Assembly: GCA_039720395.1 (NCBI GenBank)
Contig: CM077826.1
Coordinates: 17,423,907-17,487,906, forward strand
Reading direction: 5' to 3'
DNA: 64,000 nucleotides
From: Liquidambar formosana
Lineage: Eukaryota; Streptophyta; Magnoliopsida; Saxifragales; Altingiaceae
A program made the position numbers and the translations under genes. Positions 45,316 through 58,712 of this stretch are shown piece after piece (positions within the stretch are counted from its first letter, which is position 1; each line of letters starts with the position of its first letter). Below the pieces are notes generated by a model, which was not told where the DNA came from, made no database searches, and worked only from the letters and a program-made list of their open reading frames with translations.

Positions 45316-48300
45316 GGAAAAATCTGGCCGGCATATATGACTAAGCCATTCCCTGCTCGACACATGTGTACCAAAGAGCGGTTGTGATTCATCGACAAAG
45401 GTGACAGTCTATGACGGGAAGCGTGTGTGTGATTTGTTTTGTAGTTTGGGCCCCTGGTCGGTCCGACCCGGTCACTTTCATGATTGTTAGATTTTGATAT
45501 TTTATGGGGGAAATTGTAACATGTTGTAACTTACACCAATAACATATCTGTGTATCAACCCTAATATCCGTTGGATGGACATATATCCCAAGGACGCATT
45601 TGAGCATCCTATGAGGTTTTTTTCGTGCTGAGGGGTTTTTTTTGGGTCTCTCATCTCTCCATCAAGCCTTGAACCTTTGGCTTATAGCTCACAACACATG
45701 CAAAACCAACAAGCTATAAGGAGATTTGGTGTTTTTGTAGTTAGCCATAATCTATAGGGATTACATCCTCTCTTCTTTAGTGGCCACAAATTATCATGCA
45801 ACAAGCTAAATCATGCTAGTATTCTTTGAAATTTTGAATGGATTGATTATGTAGTATTTGAAGGGAAAAAATTGATGATGTCAAACGTGGCCATGTAGAA
45901 TTAAGAGTCAACACATATAGTTGAATGGTATGGTCTTGCAACATCAATTTTAAGGAAATTGTTGTTTCTCTCATTACTTGTTAAGTAATATTAGAGAAAA
46001 AATATCTCTTATTTGGAGAAAAAATATCGAGAATTATTGCATTTTATTTAATGGGAGTTGATTGAGTGTAGATAGTTCAGAACAAATCGTATGGATAGAA
46101 GGCGTGTGTAACTTTACACGCACACGTGTATTTGTTACGCATGACCTCCGATCGTGCAATCCTGTTTGAGACATGTAGGATGGTCTGTACCCGATTTTTC
46201 CTTTTTACTTAATTAAGTCTCTTATAAAGCAACTAACATCAGAAAGAGTTTTAAACATCCTCTTTTTGTTTCTCATAGGAAAAATGTTAAAACAACTAAT
46301 TTCAATCACCAACTTGATTTTCCAATTGATGTGGGGATATGATGATAAATTGGTAACAAATAGAGAAATTGAGCCTAGCTCCATTTATTTTGAGCTCAAA
46401 TAATTAATGCAATGCATGCTACATTAGTGGAAGATAAGATCGGTGGCTGTAATAACATTTCCTTTTGAAACATTCTAAAGGAATTAAACTTAGAAATTTT
46501 CACTCAATTTGGATTTTGATTTTTAATAATAAAAAGTCATTACAAGCATTGGTATCTCTCCGCTTGCTGAGTGAAACCCAACGTACGAGTTAGGGTGTAC
46601 GTTAGAAAAGAGAAAATGAAAAATGAAAAAGAAAGGATCCATTAAAATTAAGGTGCATGCATATATATTTATAAATGCAGTCAATTTAAACCATAATCAG
46701 AGGCAGAGAGTGAATCATGCATCTTGCAGGATCAGACAAGTGCTACGCTGAATCCAATCCCTGTGCCCGTGTATTTCTGTGTAGAAAGGTGATGGAAAGG
46801 GGAGGTGGGACCAACATGTCTGGGGGTTCTTAAGGAACAAGTCAACTTCTAGTGAGAGAAATGGGGTCCCACACCATCCCCCATGTGATCATGTCTGTTT
46901 GTCGGTAGTATACGTGGTCTCTTTCCCATCATCTCCTCTGATGAGTAATAAAGGTGTATTAAAGAAACAAAGACTAAAGAGGTCCCAGTGTTTCCAACCC
47001 ACTCAGCCTGTACTCGCCCGCGGCTTTGGAACATGTTAACGGCCCTTAGGTTGCTAATTTTACCTTATGACCGGAATTTACGGGTCCTCGTGCATTTGAG
47101 ATTGTGCAAGACTAATTCTAGTGCTGTGGAATCAATGACATGAATGGTTCTATACAGGTTTTTCTTTCAAGTTGGTAGTGTCATAGTCTGAACCAGTCCG
47201 ATTTAAGACGCTAATGCATATCAAATTGATGGTATTGTCAACAATCTCAAGCCTGTCTAAGGTGGCTCCATGGCAATATGTGTCTTGTCATGTGTCACCA
47301 GCTCATTATCTTTGGTGTTAATGGTGTCGTCATGTCTACTAAATGTTACATTGATGCTCTAACTACAATGTCAAAATAAGTTGGCTGGTTATGAAGAAAA
47401 AAAATGAACATTTGAACGGCGAAAGTTTATTTTCTCCAAAAAAATCAAAAGAATTGATAGCCATTCTTCCTAAATGGCTAATCACACCCTTTAGGACAGG
47501 TTTAATGTCTCTCCTATTTCATTCCCGCACCCTTACCAATGTTCTCATTTCATTTTCATTCCAATTCCACGCATTTGTATTCACATTCGAAATTTTCTTT
47601 CATTTCATTTACACAAACCAAAGGTACACAAGGTTAATGCCAACCTTAGCTAGCTAATGTAAGACTTGCTTTTTAAATCCACTTATCTATTATCATGCGG
47701 GAACAAAAATATCACAGCTATTGTTCGTGGGAGCTAGAATACAAAATTTGAGTCTACTCCTATACCTTTCGTAAGTAAAGTAGCAATTAGTTAGTTGAAA
47801 ATTTGGTAGCCGGAGCATTACAGGCACATAGACAACGTGAGAGAAACAGCGACGGCAAGGGTTGTGGCGATTGTTGATGGAAAGGATATTAGAAGTAGCT
47901 CTGGGAGATATTTTCCTTTCCAAAATAACTTTATTTGATTGTTTTATGTGTAATAATCTCAAATAATGACAAAACCATATTTGAGAACCCAAGGGTTATA
48001 CTTCAATCCACATCATACAAATTCAGGGCAGTAAAATACACCAAAGCAAACAAGATATTTTTATTTTTTGTACTTTGAAATTTTTGGAACCTAGAGGGTA
48101 AAATTGTATGTGGTTGTGGGGACAGATATCTCTGGTGGATCAATTCCAAAATAAGTTATTGACAATGACAAATTTTTCACTGTTTCATCACCACCTTCTA
48201 GTCATTTTCCCCCTCAATTTTACTACTTGCTTCCTTTTATACGTCTACTTGCTTGTCCGGTTTGAAAACCAATGGTATCTTTCGATATATTTGACTTGTC

Positions 48301-49820
48301 AATTAATTTTAAAATTTTCAGAGAAATTAACGCTTAACGTACCCTTTGGAGTTTCCCTCATGGAAAAAGGTTAACAAAATATAGAAAAAAGGAAAAAAAT
48401 GAAAAAATAACCATTAAACAAAAAACAAATAATCTATACAAATTAAGTGAGTTAGACACGAGTATTAACAGAAGTGAGTACCCAAAAAAAAAAAAAATTT
48501 TTTTTTTCTTTTTTAGTGGCAACCTTTATAAATTAAAATTTTAAATAACATAGTGTTTACTACTTTAATATATCTACATAAATAGTTTTGTTAAAAAAAA
48601 AAAAAATGGTGTTATTTTATGGGTAACATCGAATGCACTCCTATTTCTTGCTTCTTGCATATATCCCTCGTTGCAGATTATAAGAGTTCCTATAATACAC
48701 TGAGTGGAGCTCATGCAATGAATTGTGGAGCTCAAACAAATGCTTTCCTTTTTTAATTAATCCAAAAAAATAATCTAAGTGCATACGGTCGGTCAAATTT
48801 CCAACAGCTTCCGCCGCCGCGCAATGCGTTAAGGATCGGTGAATACTTTGGAAACGGAAAAAGGATGACTTAAAACGCCTCTAAATAATAATCTAACCTA
48901 ACAGATTGTTATATATTTTATTATGCAATATGGACTAAATTCATCTCCACTTGACCGCGATCGGGTTGCATCATGTCGGAATTATATGATATTAATGGTA
49001 GGTTTGTTCGTTTTGATTAGAATATTTGGGTATGTGAGAATGCGGATTAGATTATGTACCCGGAATTAAGCAAGAGTTCATTGTTTTTGTGCTCTAATTG
49101 TGTGAATCTCTTCCACTAAACATAACATTCATGCATGTATGCACCAAGATTATGAGAACATGGCACGGGAACATGGGCTTTTGTTCTAGAACATGGGGCT
49201 TTTGACCTCCACTTTGTGTCCCCTAGATGAAGTTGACAACTTTTATGTTTACAATAAAACTGGATTAACGAATCCCGAATATTTAATTCTCTTCTAACTG
49301 TATTCGTTATGATTTTTAAATTACAGGTTTTTTTTTTTTTTTTTTGGGAAGGGGGGGGGGGGGGGGGGGGGGGGGTGGTGGTTTAAGTATTAAATTACAG
49401 GTTGAGTGACCATATAGGAAAATATTGTTGTGGCATTATACCATTTTGGTTTATATTTTCTTAACCATATAAACTAAGTACTGCGATATGTGGAAAGAGC
49501 TTGGATTTGGAAACCGAAAGCTAACATGATGAAATTGTATTGCATTTTCGTTTTCTGGGAAAATAAAATTCGAGTGACTTTTATCTTGGTGAAGTTATTT
49601 TGAGGGTGATGCCTGGTAAAAGTACAAGATTATATTAGCACAAAATCATATATATGGAGCCTAAACTACTAAAGTCACATAGGGCCGTGGATGGTGCCTT
49701 GCAGAAGACATCCATTTAGATTAGGGGATTATGACTCCTTATCGTGGGCTCAAATATACCTTACAAATATATTCAACAATTCATTAGAAAACAAATTTAA
49801 TTCACCCCGTAATTAAATAG

Positions 49821-49854
<34 letters not shown>

Positions 49855-50486
49855 AGGACATACATGTCAGTTATGATTATGGTGATACGATTTTTTGATC
49901 ATTAACGTTTTTATTTTTACATGTATACTGTGTCTAGTACAATATAGAGCAATTACGTAAAATAATATCTCCCATCACTTACTTAATTAGGTTGCGTGTA
50001 TTGAATTCAAATTTGTGGCATGTTGATATGATCAATCTAACGCTTGTGTAAGGAGTTATAGATTAGGATGTGTGTGGCTGTTAGGAAAAACACATGAAAA
50101 TTTCGAGACCTAGAGCTAGGGTTATTTTTCATTGCCTGTCAAGCAACCAAGAACATAGTGCAAAAAGTTTGTGCCTAACTTTGCAAAAAGATCATTTTGG
50201 GTCAAGGAAACATCAGTGCAAGAGAGAAAATAAAATATAATCCATAGTCAACAACAAAAAGTCATCTTAAACACATAAATAAAATCTATAAGCTATGATG
50301 AGGAGGAGGAATCTTTCCTTTTCTAGGGATCAATCCCATCTAGACATCAAATTCTCACATTTGTAATTTAAGCAACAATCGTCTGCTTAATCACATCATT
50401 AGGCACCACCATTAAAGAAAATAGAAAAGTGTGTACGAGAAGATAGAAATCTAGTCAAATTTTCAATGCCACGATATATTTTTCAG
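45316..50486. other. intergenic between the two Aux/IAA genes
   Basis: About 5 kb of AT-rich DNA between the upstream side of the IAA15-like gene and the 3' end of the IAA19-like gene. It contains a T18/G25 tract at 49328-49375 and a poly-A of ~32 bp at ~49820-49851. I recognised no gene or complete transposon. Confidence 0.45.
49328..49376. repeat. poly-T followed by poly-G tract
   Basis: About 18 T, GGGAA, then about 25 G. The exact length is likely unreliable. Confidence 0.85.
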
Positions 50487-53400
50487 TCACTCATTTTTCG
50501 AAGACCCCTTGAGAGAGCTTCCTGTCTCTAGTCCAAAGCCTTTGGCTTCCGATCTCTTCATGATCCTCAACCTATTGCATGATTCTATGAACATCCTGCG
50601 AAAAAGATATTTAATGGATTATTAGGCTAATTTGCACAACATAAATAGAAGCTGGCTTAAGAAAAAAAAAAAAAAAAAAAAAGAAAATGAAAAAGAAGAA
50701 GAAGAAGAAGGGGCTGGCTACTGCTATGACATGTAATTGGGCCACTTGCAAGATCTGTTCAAAATTTTTTTTTTTCTCCCCCCAAAAAAAAAAATTAAAG
50801 ATCTGTTCAATTTTTGGAAAAGTGGCCAGGAAGATTTCTATCCAAGTCTCCAATAATGTGTTGGCCTGACTGGGTGTAGACGTCTAGTCCTCGAGGACAG
50901 TTTTGTCATCAAATCGACATTATCATGAGGATTTGCGTGTGTCGGCAGTATGTGGGTCCAAGTCATGGATTCCAGGTGAGAGGATAAGAAGTCAGAATGA
51001 CAAATATGCCACTTCCATTCCCACAAATGACAACTATGTTCTTCTAGGTTATTCTGGAAACCGTGATGTGTTCCTCAATTACACTCAAATTATTATTATT
51101 TTTTTTTTCTGATAAGCAACACACATTTAATAAAGGTGTGTTTGGGTGCAAAATTACCCAAATTTTCAGGGTAACTAACAATGTTTCAGGGGTAGGTCTT
51201 GTTTTTATTATTATTATATATTTTTTTTGTATTGCGATCAGGATATCCTAGGCCAACTTACGCGTACCAAACTAAGTCTCCTCTTCGGTCTGATCAAAGA
51301 TAGATTATCCATGTTGAAACTAGGGGATTCATAAGGAAAATTCTTTTCAGCCTAGACCAAAGGCTAAATATATAATGCATGTATTAATGTTTTCACTTGT
51401 TACCAAAAACACAAAAAAAAGACCAAAATTTTCAACGCCAACAAATGCCAATTGACTAACATGTTACTATGTTCTCGACATAATTATCAGTAATTAAGTC
51501 TACTTTAGTTTATAAAATAAAGTCTACTTTAGTTGCAAATAGGTTTCTAATTATGTCGGGTTTTTGGCTAACCTATGTTTTTTTGCCCTTATTGTTCTTG
51601 CCGACACATTTGATTCTTTTAACTATTTTCAATTTTTGGGAAACTACTTTTACTGTGACCCATTAACCCTTCACTGTTAAAATTCCAAGGACCAAGTAAA
51701 TCTAGAATTTAATCAAACTAAGTAGGGAATTAATCAAATTGGAATCCGGCCACCTGATTTTTGAGCGAATCTGATCATCCTCAAGTCAGACTCATTGAAA
51801 TAGATTATATTAAGATTGGCCTAATTATCATATGAGATGCATAAGTCTACTAATGCAAACCATCTTGCTGAGTTTTAATCAGAATTTTTCTCTAATTAAC
51901 CGATTAAACTACAACTAATCGTTACAACCTCAAAAATCATATCAACAGATTGTCGTTTGTGCATGTAACCATAGTTGATGTGTAATTTTACTCATAACAT
52001 ATCATTTACATGTAGCATAATTACTTTTGTTTGGCCTGAATTGAGAGGAATTGGAATGAAACGAATGAGAATATTCCCTCACTCTAGGCCAAACAAATGT
52101 GCCTTAAACAGGGTTGGTATTGATAGACTTACTCCCAGGGGACGTCTCCCACAAGCATCCAGTCTCCATCCTTGTCTTCATAGATGGGAATGTATTCGGA
52201 GCTGTCTCCATCCTTCAACACCTCACCTGCCAACAGAGAGAGCAAACAATCAGAACCTGGATAATGCTAGAAAGTGTGGTACTAATTATTAAAAATTTTG
52301 GTGTATCAAACCTCAGCATGAAAATGAATTAATCAACATGTCTTTTTTTTTCTTTTCTTTTCTTTTTTTGTATTGCGGTCAGTGGTACCCTGGGTCAACT
52401 TATACGCACCAGACTAACTCCCTTCTCCGACTGGGTCAAAGGCATGCTATCAACGTTGGGATAAGGGATTCACAAGGAAATACCATACAGCCTAACCCAA
52501 AAGAGTACAGTAGAGATTCGATCCCAAAATATCCGAGTTATACACTTTATTTTGGGACCATCTACGCTGGCCCTAATTTGGGTTACCAACATGTCTTCAC
52601 CCCAAGGAAGAGGCTATAGTTGCATTAGTACTCGATCACAGGTATGACCATAATTTTTTTAATTTATTTTAATAGTAATGCTCATATGAGTGTTGTCAAA
52701 ATTCAACCAAAAGTCTGAACACATGACTGAATTGGAGTTATCGTGGCATGAAAAATTATTTTATGTAGTCAATTGACGACTCTTACTCTATTAGGTATCA
52801 AGCGCTCGGGGTGTGTGTATTTAAAAATTTTATTAATGAAATTAAAGATCATAATAACACCATCCCAAAGAAAAAAACATTACATCTACAAGGAGCAAAT
52901 TACAAATCAAGCTAGGGTGATGCTTGAAAAAGTTTCCTACCGTCTTGACATGACAAATAAATTTAGAAGTCCAACCAAAACAAAAGGTTAAAATCAAATG
53001 TGTGTTTTTTTTTTTTTTTTGATAAACAAAAGGATATATAATTTCTTATAACATACAGTATTGCACTACATATATCATATGAGGTTTTATTATGAATTAA
53101 ATAATATTTTACGAGTATATATCAATTAATTTGTGATGATTTTGCGTGCACCCGATTGTTACACAACTATCATGACAAAAGCTAATGAAGAATTAGGTTT
53201 CTTCCATGAATAACAAAGCAAAGGTTAATGAGACCACTCACCATTGCCAAAGCAACCGAAAAGCTTCTCGAAAGCCAGGGTGAGCTCGGAGTACCCCTTG
53301 TAAGAACTCAAGTCAATTTTTCTCAGAAAAGGGGCACCGTCCATGCTGACTTTCACATACATTTTTGTGGCTTCGATGCGATCTTTATTGTTGAAACTAT

Positions 53401-53608
53401 TCTTCTTTCGATATGAGCACACCGGCGGCCACCCAACAACTGGATTCTTACTTGGAATTTTCCGATCACCGGTGGAACTATTACCGTCGTCGGCATCAAT
53501 ATCGGAAAACACCCTCTTCTTCTCATTTTTCTGCACTCCAATAGGTCCACCCCCGGGTAGACCCAATCTAAGTTCTGTAATCTCTAGGCCAAGACCTTCT
53601 TTCGCCAT
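50487..53608 (-). CDS. IAA19-like: Aux/IAA auxin-response repressor, IAA19/IAA6-like, 189 aa, 3 exons
   Basis: Exons: 53608-53242, 52226-52133, 50595-50487; GT-AG introns of ~1.0 and ~1.5 kb; frame 570 nt. The N-terminus [20 protein letters not shown] carries a canonical EAR motif LRLGL (13-17), as in IAA19 ([19 protein letters not shown]). Domain [16 protein letters not shown] (GWPPV 59-63) is an intact degron. Domain [24 protein letters not shown]; domain [22 protein letters not shown] then [21 protein letters not shown]. The usual ESCKRLRIMK motif has Asn for Lys here. The C-terminal tail after GFGL is [15 protein letters not shown]. Without the distant third exon the frame would read through the donor to EWSH-stop. 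Same strand and order as the IAA15-like gene. Intron 1 carries a SINE and intron 2 a fragment of the same SINE family. Confidence 0.93.
51219..51370 (-). mobile_element. partial SINE (family of 52345) in intron 2 of the IAA19-like gene
   Basis: Shares with 52345-52586 the blocks GTATTGCGRTCAG, CCAACTTAYRCGYACCA, GGGATTCAYAAGGAAA and CAGCCTA. It is shorter and without a clear target duplication. A still smaller piece with TATCCTAGGCC lies at ~54570. Confidence 0.55.
52345..52586 (-). mobile_element. SINE in intron 1 of the IAA19-like gene
   Basis: Flanked by CAACATGTCTT (52334-52344 and 52587-52597). On the minus strand a B-box-like GGGATCGAATCTC precedes the 3' part, which ends GACCGCAATAC and an A-rich tail (T-rich on +). 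It has the same orientation as its host gene. Two related pieces lie nearby. Confidence 0.65.
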
Positions 53609-53694
53609 TTTTGGGTGAAGGGGTCACAAAGATTTTTTCTCTCTTTTGTTCAAAGGAGTTTGATAGCTTTTTGAATTGATGATCGAACGGCTAG

Positions 53695-53702
53695 TTTTTA
53701 TA
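53695..53702 (-). promoter_or_regulatory. TATA box of the IAA19-like gene
   Basis: Minus-strand GTATAAAAAC about 90 bp before the ATG at 53608, a good match to the TATA consensus at a normal distance. Confidence 0.6.
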
Positions 53703-53709
53703 CATGTTG

Positions 53710-56700
53710 TATATGAGAGGACAGGGTGGGAGCAAAGACAGGTAAAATATGGCTTAGTGGTCGGTCACATGAGAGGCAAAGGTGGGGGCTATTTGCCTCC
53801 TAAAACATTATTAAAGGGCCGGCATTATAAGTTGGATATGGGACAGATCGTAGGGCTGTTGATGTTTTGATGATTTGGTGGGATTTAATCATGGCCGTCT
53901 GATGGGGTGGAATGGGAACATGTCATGTGATCTGCTCTTAATTGAGGGAGTCCTGACAATAAATAATACGAAGACGACTAGGAGAGTAGGACCAATATGC
54001 ATGCACAATGCATGATGGATGGGGAGGACTTTTTTCCAACATGAATGTCCATGTAATGTCATTCAATATTCATGCATGCATGGATTGATCAATACGTTTA
54101 TAAGGATTAAGCTAGAATACCCTATTAATTTATGCTAGTTTATTACGGAGTATTATTGTTATTATTCTTGGATTGAAAGTTTTGTTCAAATTTCTTATCC
54201 AAATGATATGACAATTATTGTATCAACTCATTATGGATTGTATGATTAAGGGTAAGTAGATTTTGGGTCAATTAAAATCTTGGGCTATCTTAGCATTGCT
54301 CATTATTTTTTGGTCAAGCCATAAGAATTCTTACCTATTTCAGAATCGATCTCAAGGACCAGTGGATGCCACCCCAATCCCCATCATTAATTGTCGAAGA
54401 AGCTTTGAGATTATATAATTAACCTCTCTAAAGAATGCAGAAGTATCTCAGCAGTTTCTCCATAACCAAAGGGTCATTGGTGTTAAGATATGGCTATATA
54501 TCTATAAATGGCATTTATAACTTCTTTTTCTTTTCTTTTTTTTTGATTAACATGCAATTAGTGCTGGGTATCCTAGGCCTTACTCTTTATGTGGGGTTTA
54601 TAACTAATCATGCATGAAAGCTTGTAAATTAAAGATTTAATTAAGTATAGGAGAGTGTTATGACTTGCATGTGACAAATATGATCTCCGTGCATCTTCGA
54701 ACATGTGTATACTGTATACATATGGTTATGTGTGAAATTAAAGCATAGAAAGATTATGTAATGGGAAGCATTATGACGAAGAATATCTCTATGCATCTTG
54801 AAAGCGCGTAAGAGATGAGACTTCATGTTAGCATGTTAGCATGTATGGAGACCACCTCACTACCTCTATAGTCAACTTACATAACGTCAATTCTTGGGCC
54901 AGCAGTACTCTCGAAGCGCGTAGTTAGACACTGTCAAAGGCAAGGGTACACACAATCTGAACTGAATATTGGGCTGTTCAGACTTGCCTTGATTCAATTA
55001 GGATCGAGCATGACTCCAGTTTGAGCTTGACCCGAGCTTATTTTGTTTTTTGATATATAATGTGAGCTTGTTCCCAGTTGTAACTAAGCTTGTTAAACAG
55101 CCTAGTACACCCATCATTCATTTGTGTCACCCTCGAGAACTCCTAATTAGACCAATGCAAATTAATTAGTGATCGATAACGTGTTATACAAGAAAATCCA
55201 AAACCTTTCTCATGCTTTGTCACAGATCACTGGCTTAATTTTGTCTCATTTGTCGGCATTTTCTATCAAAGTAGTTTATGAAATGATGTAGGACATATAG
55301 GTGGCTGCAGATTGTATAGATCGAACAATTGGACCGCCAAATATCCAAACAACACTAGTAGGATGAAGGGTGCGGTTCTGCTGCACTCAGAATTAATTAC
55401 GTGAGATTTTGTGATGCGAGTGGAAACACAAAGATCTTCAAGATTTATCACTTTGCCATGAACGTACTTTGCATTTTGAACCCAAATTCCTTCCTTTAGG
55501 CCAGCAAAATTGCATTTAATTTGAACCCAAATTCCTTCATTTACGTCATCTTGAAAGGTTTTCTTTAAGATGAAGGATGTTCAAGAGGAGAGCATTTGTT
55601 CCAACTATACAAGATTGCCTAAGTTGGAATGGAGCATTTGTGGGATTAGTACCTTGTTGTAGTGAGCCCAATAGTACTGTTAGCCTGATGGATGCTTCAG
55701 TTGGAATGGAGCATGAGAAATTTTATTATTCATATTTTCTATTAGTGTTAGCTTTAGAACTTCTAAGCAATCCTGTGAACTACAAACACCAATGTGATAA
55801 TGTAATTAATTAAGAATCTTTAGTATGATGTATAGGAATCTGCATTAATCGAAAAATATGCACTATCCGACCAACTCCGTTTTGTGATAATTAATTTTGA
55901 AGACCTTGTAATTAACGGTTCCGAAAAATAGTTGTTCAATCAAACTTCTAGTGTTACCTAATTGCACTATTATTAACACAACTTACAAACCTAACCCCAT
56001 GTTATCATTAACAAACAATCTATTTCTTAATGTCAGAAAAAATTCCCATGATTTGGTGATGGTATAAAAAAACAATGGCACTTCAGTTTTGAGATTTGCA
56101 GCTTGATTGGTGGACGACGTAGCGCCAAAAAAAAAAAAAAAAAAAAATAGCAAAGGATTTGAATGGCTTGATGAGGTATGGCTAGATACAGCATGTGCAC
56201 ACACATCTTAAAATGATATAAATCTTGCTTAATTAGTATGAATTTAATAATTTTAAAAAAATAAAATAAAAAAGGGATGAGACTTCAACCCACCGGAGCA
56301 ATTGATGAAGTAGGCAATGTCTAACAGTTGGGGTTACTATAACAGAACATTGGCATTTGAGCACATGCTCCACTTTTTAATTAGATATGGTATTCTATTT
56401 TAGGTGCTAAGCAAAGTCCTAATTAATCGATCTCCACGCGGTTCTATAAATGTAGTGCACATGCATGAAGGTTTAATCATTTATAAACAAAATACTGTTC
56501 AGTTGCAAACCTTAGTCTCGATTGAAACCGCCCTAACTAAAGAGGGGTTCTTTGCCTCTTTGTGTTTTGGTCTACACGCATGTGCTTTATCGAAATTTTT
56601 TCTTAATTAATTAATTTGTAGGTCCATATCACCGCCTAGTTTAGGTGTGTGTCTTAAAATTGGTATCACAATATTCAGTTGGGGCCCCTCTAGTTCGCCC

Positions 56701-57815
56701 TGCCATTTTTGAGGTACACTCATATTTTATTTTATTTTAGAAGCCAGAGATAGTGGATGTCTGGCCTTAATTTTTAAATCTCGTTTGCCCTGGGGTGGGT
56801 GGGTGGACCCTATGCTATTTTTAGATCATTCACATATCATACAGAATTACAGATAGTTGCCTACAAAACATATCGATTCGATCAATTGGCAAAATTCGCT
56901 GTTCCTGCTTCCAAACATACAGAATATAACCACATACTTTAGTGAATAAATTATTGTTAAAGAAATAATAAGGATTAAAAATAGGGCTAGAAAGCATTTC
57001 AAAGTTGTAATTGACTACATTTTTTCTAAAGAGTAAACTAACCAATACCCAACAAGAGATATCTCCTTAATCAAATGATGCATGTATATGAAACATCATT
57101 AATTTATAATAAATCATTTGTTTTTTCATGACAAATGAACTCTGTAATTATATTCAGATATTTGGTAACAATTTTGATATGATCATCTCCTGAAAGTGAT
57201 TCCTCAACAAGATTTAAAAATTTTCTAATAAGATCTAGAAGTTTACAATATAGTAATAATTTTGGTTATAGATTAGTCTTCAAGCGAAAGTAATCAAACC
57301 ATTCATTATATCAACGATTTGCTAGGCCCACCAGTGAGGATGGTCTCTCTCAACAACAGCACTAACCAAATAAAGTTCCATGGTCAATGACCCTAATTGA
57401 GGATTAATTTTAAATTAATAAATTAACAGCTCTACTTGCATGCAAGTGCACCATTATGGAGAATAGACTCTCCATCTAAGGTGCCATGGTTATTTTTATT
57501 TATTTTTTAGTACTTGATAATTATAAATTAGTAGGGTAAAAATAAATGCTATGTAGAAATTTGAAAATAAATGTGGAAGTACAATGCCCACATGCTTTAC
57601 AATTGAATTGAATCTAAATGGGCATTTTCAAAAGGTGCCTGCATAATACTAAACTATATTAATTGTAAACATAAATCACCAGCAGATGAGCAATTCAATT
57701 GAATGCCCATTTTAATTATAATTAATATATATAAAAGCATATGTTTCTTCCGAACCGAGCAAATGTTTCCCTGGGGTTGGACAAGGCATAGAGATACAAG
57801 GCAGGGCCCTACAAA
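53710..57815. other. intergenic, no gene seen
   Basis: Upstream flank of the IAA19-like gene and AT-rich intergenic DNA. TTTGAACCCAAATTCCTTC occurs twice (~55475 and ~55520). AGTTGGAATGGAGCAT occurs twice (~55622 and ~55700). These may be parts of a MITE or local duplication. No gene was recognised. Confidence 0.45.
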
Positions 57816-57819
57816 ACGT

Positions 57820-58130
57820 CACACGTGATGGAGATGTTTCCAAACACATGCATGCAGTTCCTGGATCCACACTGTCTTTTGATTCATCATGCCTGCCTAG
57901 ACAATGAAACCAGCCCTATAAAGATATGTCTTTTAAGACGTACCATATCACTCTAATTATAATATTCAATGGTTCTAGCTTGATGGACCCCATGCCCTTC
58001 TCCAGCTGTGGACCTCTTCCTGTCCATGTGTTTGATTTCAGACCCTTGATCCAGATATGTAACGGGTGGCTCGTGTGTCATGACACGTGGAATGTGAGCA
58101 ACACCACGTGCATGTGAGCACCACGTGAAT
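57820..58130. promoter_or_regulatory. cluster of G-box, RY and TATA-like motifs
   Basis: CACGTG occurs at 57822, 58084, 58105 and 58122. The last three lie within 44 bp, each within an ACACGTGG or CCACGTG context typical of ABRE/G-box sites. CATGCATGCA (RY-type) lies at 57847, and CTATAAAG at 57916-57923 on the plus strand. A 48-bp GA repeat follows at 58171. No coding region could be assigned downstream, so this is a promoter-like motif cluster without an assigned gene. Confidence 0.35.
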
Positions 58131-58168
58131 CCGATTCCAAAGTGCAACATTTCCATGCATTCACACGC

Positions 58169-58170
<2 letters not shown>

Positions 58171-58218
<48 letters not shown>
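58171..58218. repeat. AG microsatellite
   Basis: Twenty-four AG units. ORFs reading through it are artefacts of the repeat. Confidence 0.95.
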
Positions 58219-58222
<4 letters not shown>

Positions 58223-58661
58223 CTAATGGAGAATTTTTGTGTTGCGGTTTCATGAGAAATATGAGGTTGAGCTGCCCATAGTCTATACACACACAGCTTC
58301 TTCTGCGTGATTGAAAATTGAGAGAGGGAAAAGAGGGGACATGGATTGTTTAGGTTTTTTTTTTTTTTTTTGGTATGAGCAAATAAAAATATATTAAGAA
58401 CCAAAAGATGGGCCATCTCATAGATTTTTAAGTTAAGGTTACTTGGAAAGCGGTGGAAGAATTGACATGAGAGAGTTTTGCAATTAGTAAAAGTGGAAAA
58501 CACATGCATGGAAAGTGGATGTGCCTTTTGTTTTCTAGAAGAAAGTATGGGTTAGACACTTGGACATGACATGACAGAAAGTCTCCTGTATGGTCTACCA
58601 TAGGAATCATGTGAAGAGGGAAATAACAAAGAAATTACCTCCTATGTTTCTTTTCTTTTCT

Positions 58662-58712
58662 GTATCGTGCGGCTTCCTTTTTTTTGATAAGCCTGTATTG
58701 CGCGGCTTCTTA
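58662..58712 (-). mobile_element. very short retroinsertion (T-run plus GATAAGCC) between direct repeats
   Basis: TGTATCGTGCGGCTTC and TGTATTGCGCGGCTTC flank CTTTTTTTTGATAAGCC. This is the same layout as the truncated SINE at 8331, with GATAAGC next to the tail. Similar T-run/GATAARC pieces occur at ~51100 and ~53010. Confidence 0.45.

Noticed and set aside
44972..45363. Longer Aux/IAA product starting at the upstream ATG 45363
   Set aside because: The additional 47 residues resemble no Aux/IAA N-terminus and overlap the TATA-like region; MSPE at 45222 fits the family start.
57985..58010. CCCTTCTCCAGC resembling part of a miR164 star strand
   Set aside because: The matching mature miR164 arm is absent nearby and no hairpin can be drawn.
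58078..58509. 143-aa minus ORF with a Ser-Leu repeat
   Set aside because: The repeat is only the AG microsatellite translated.
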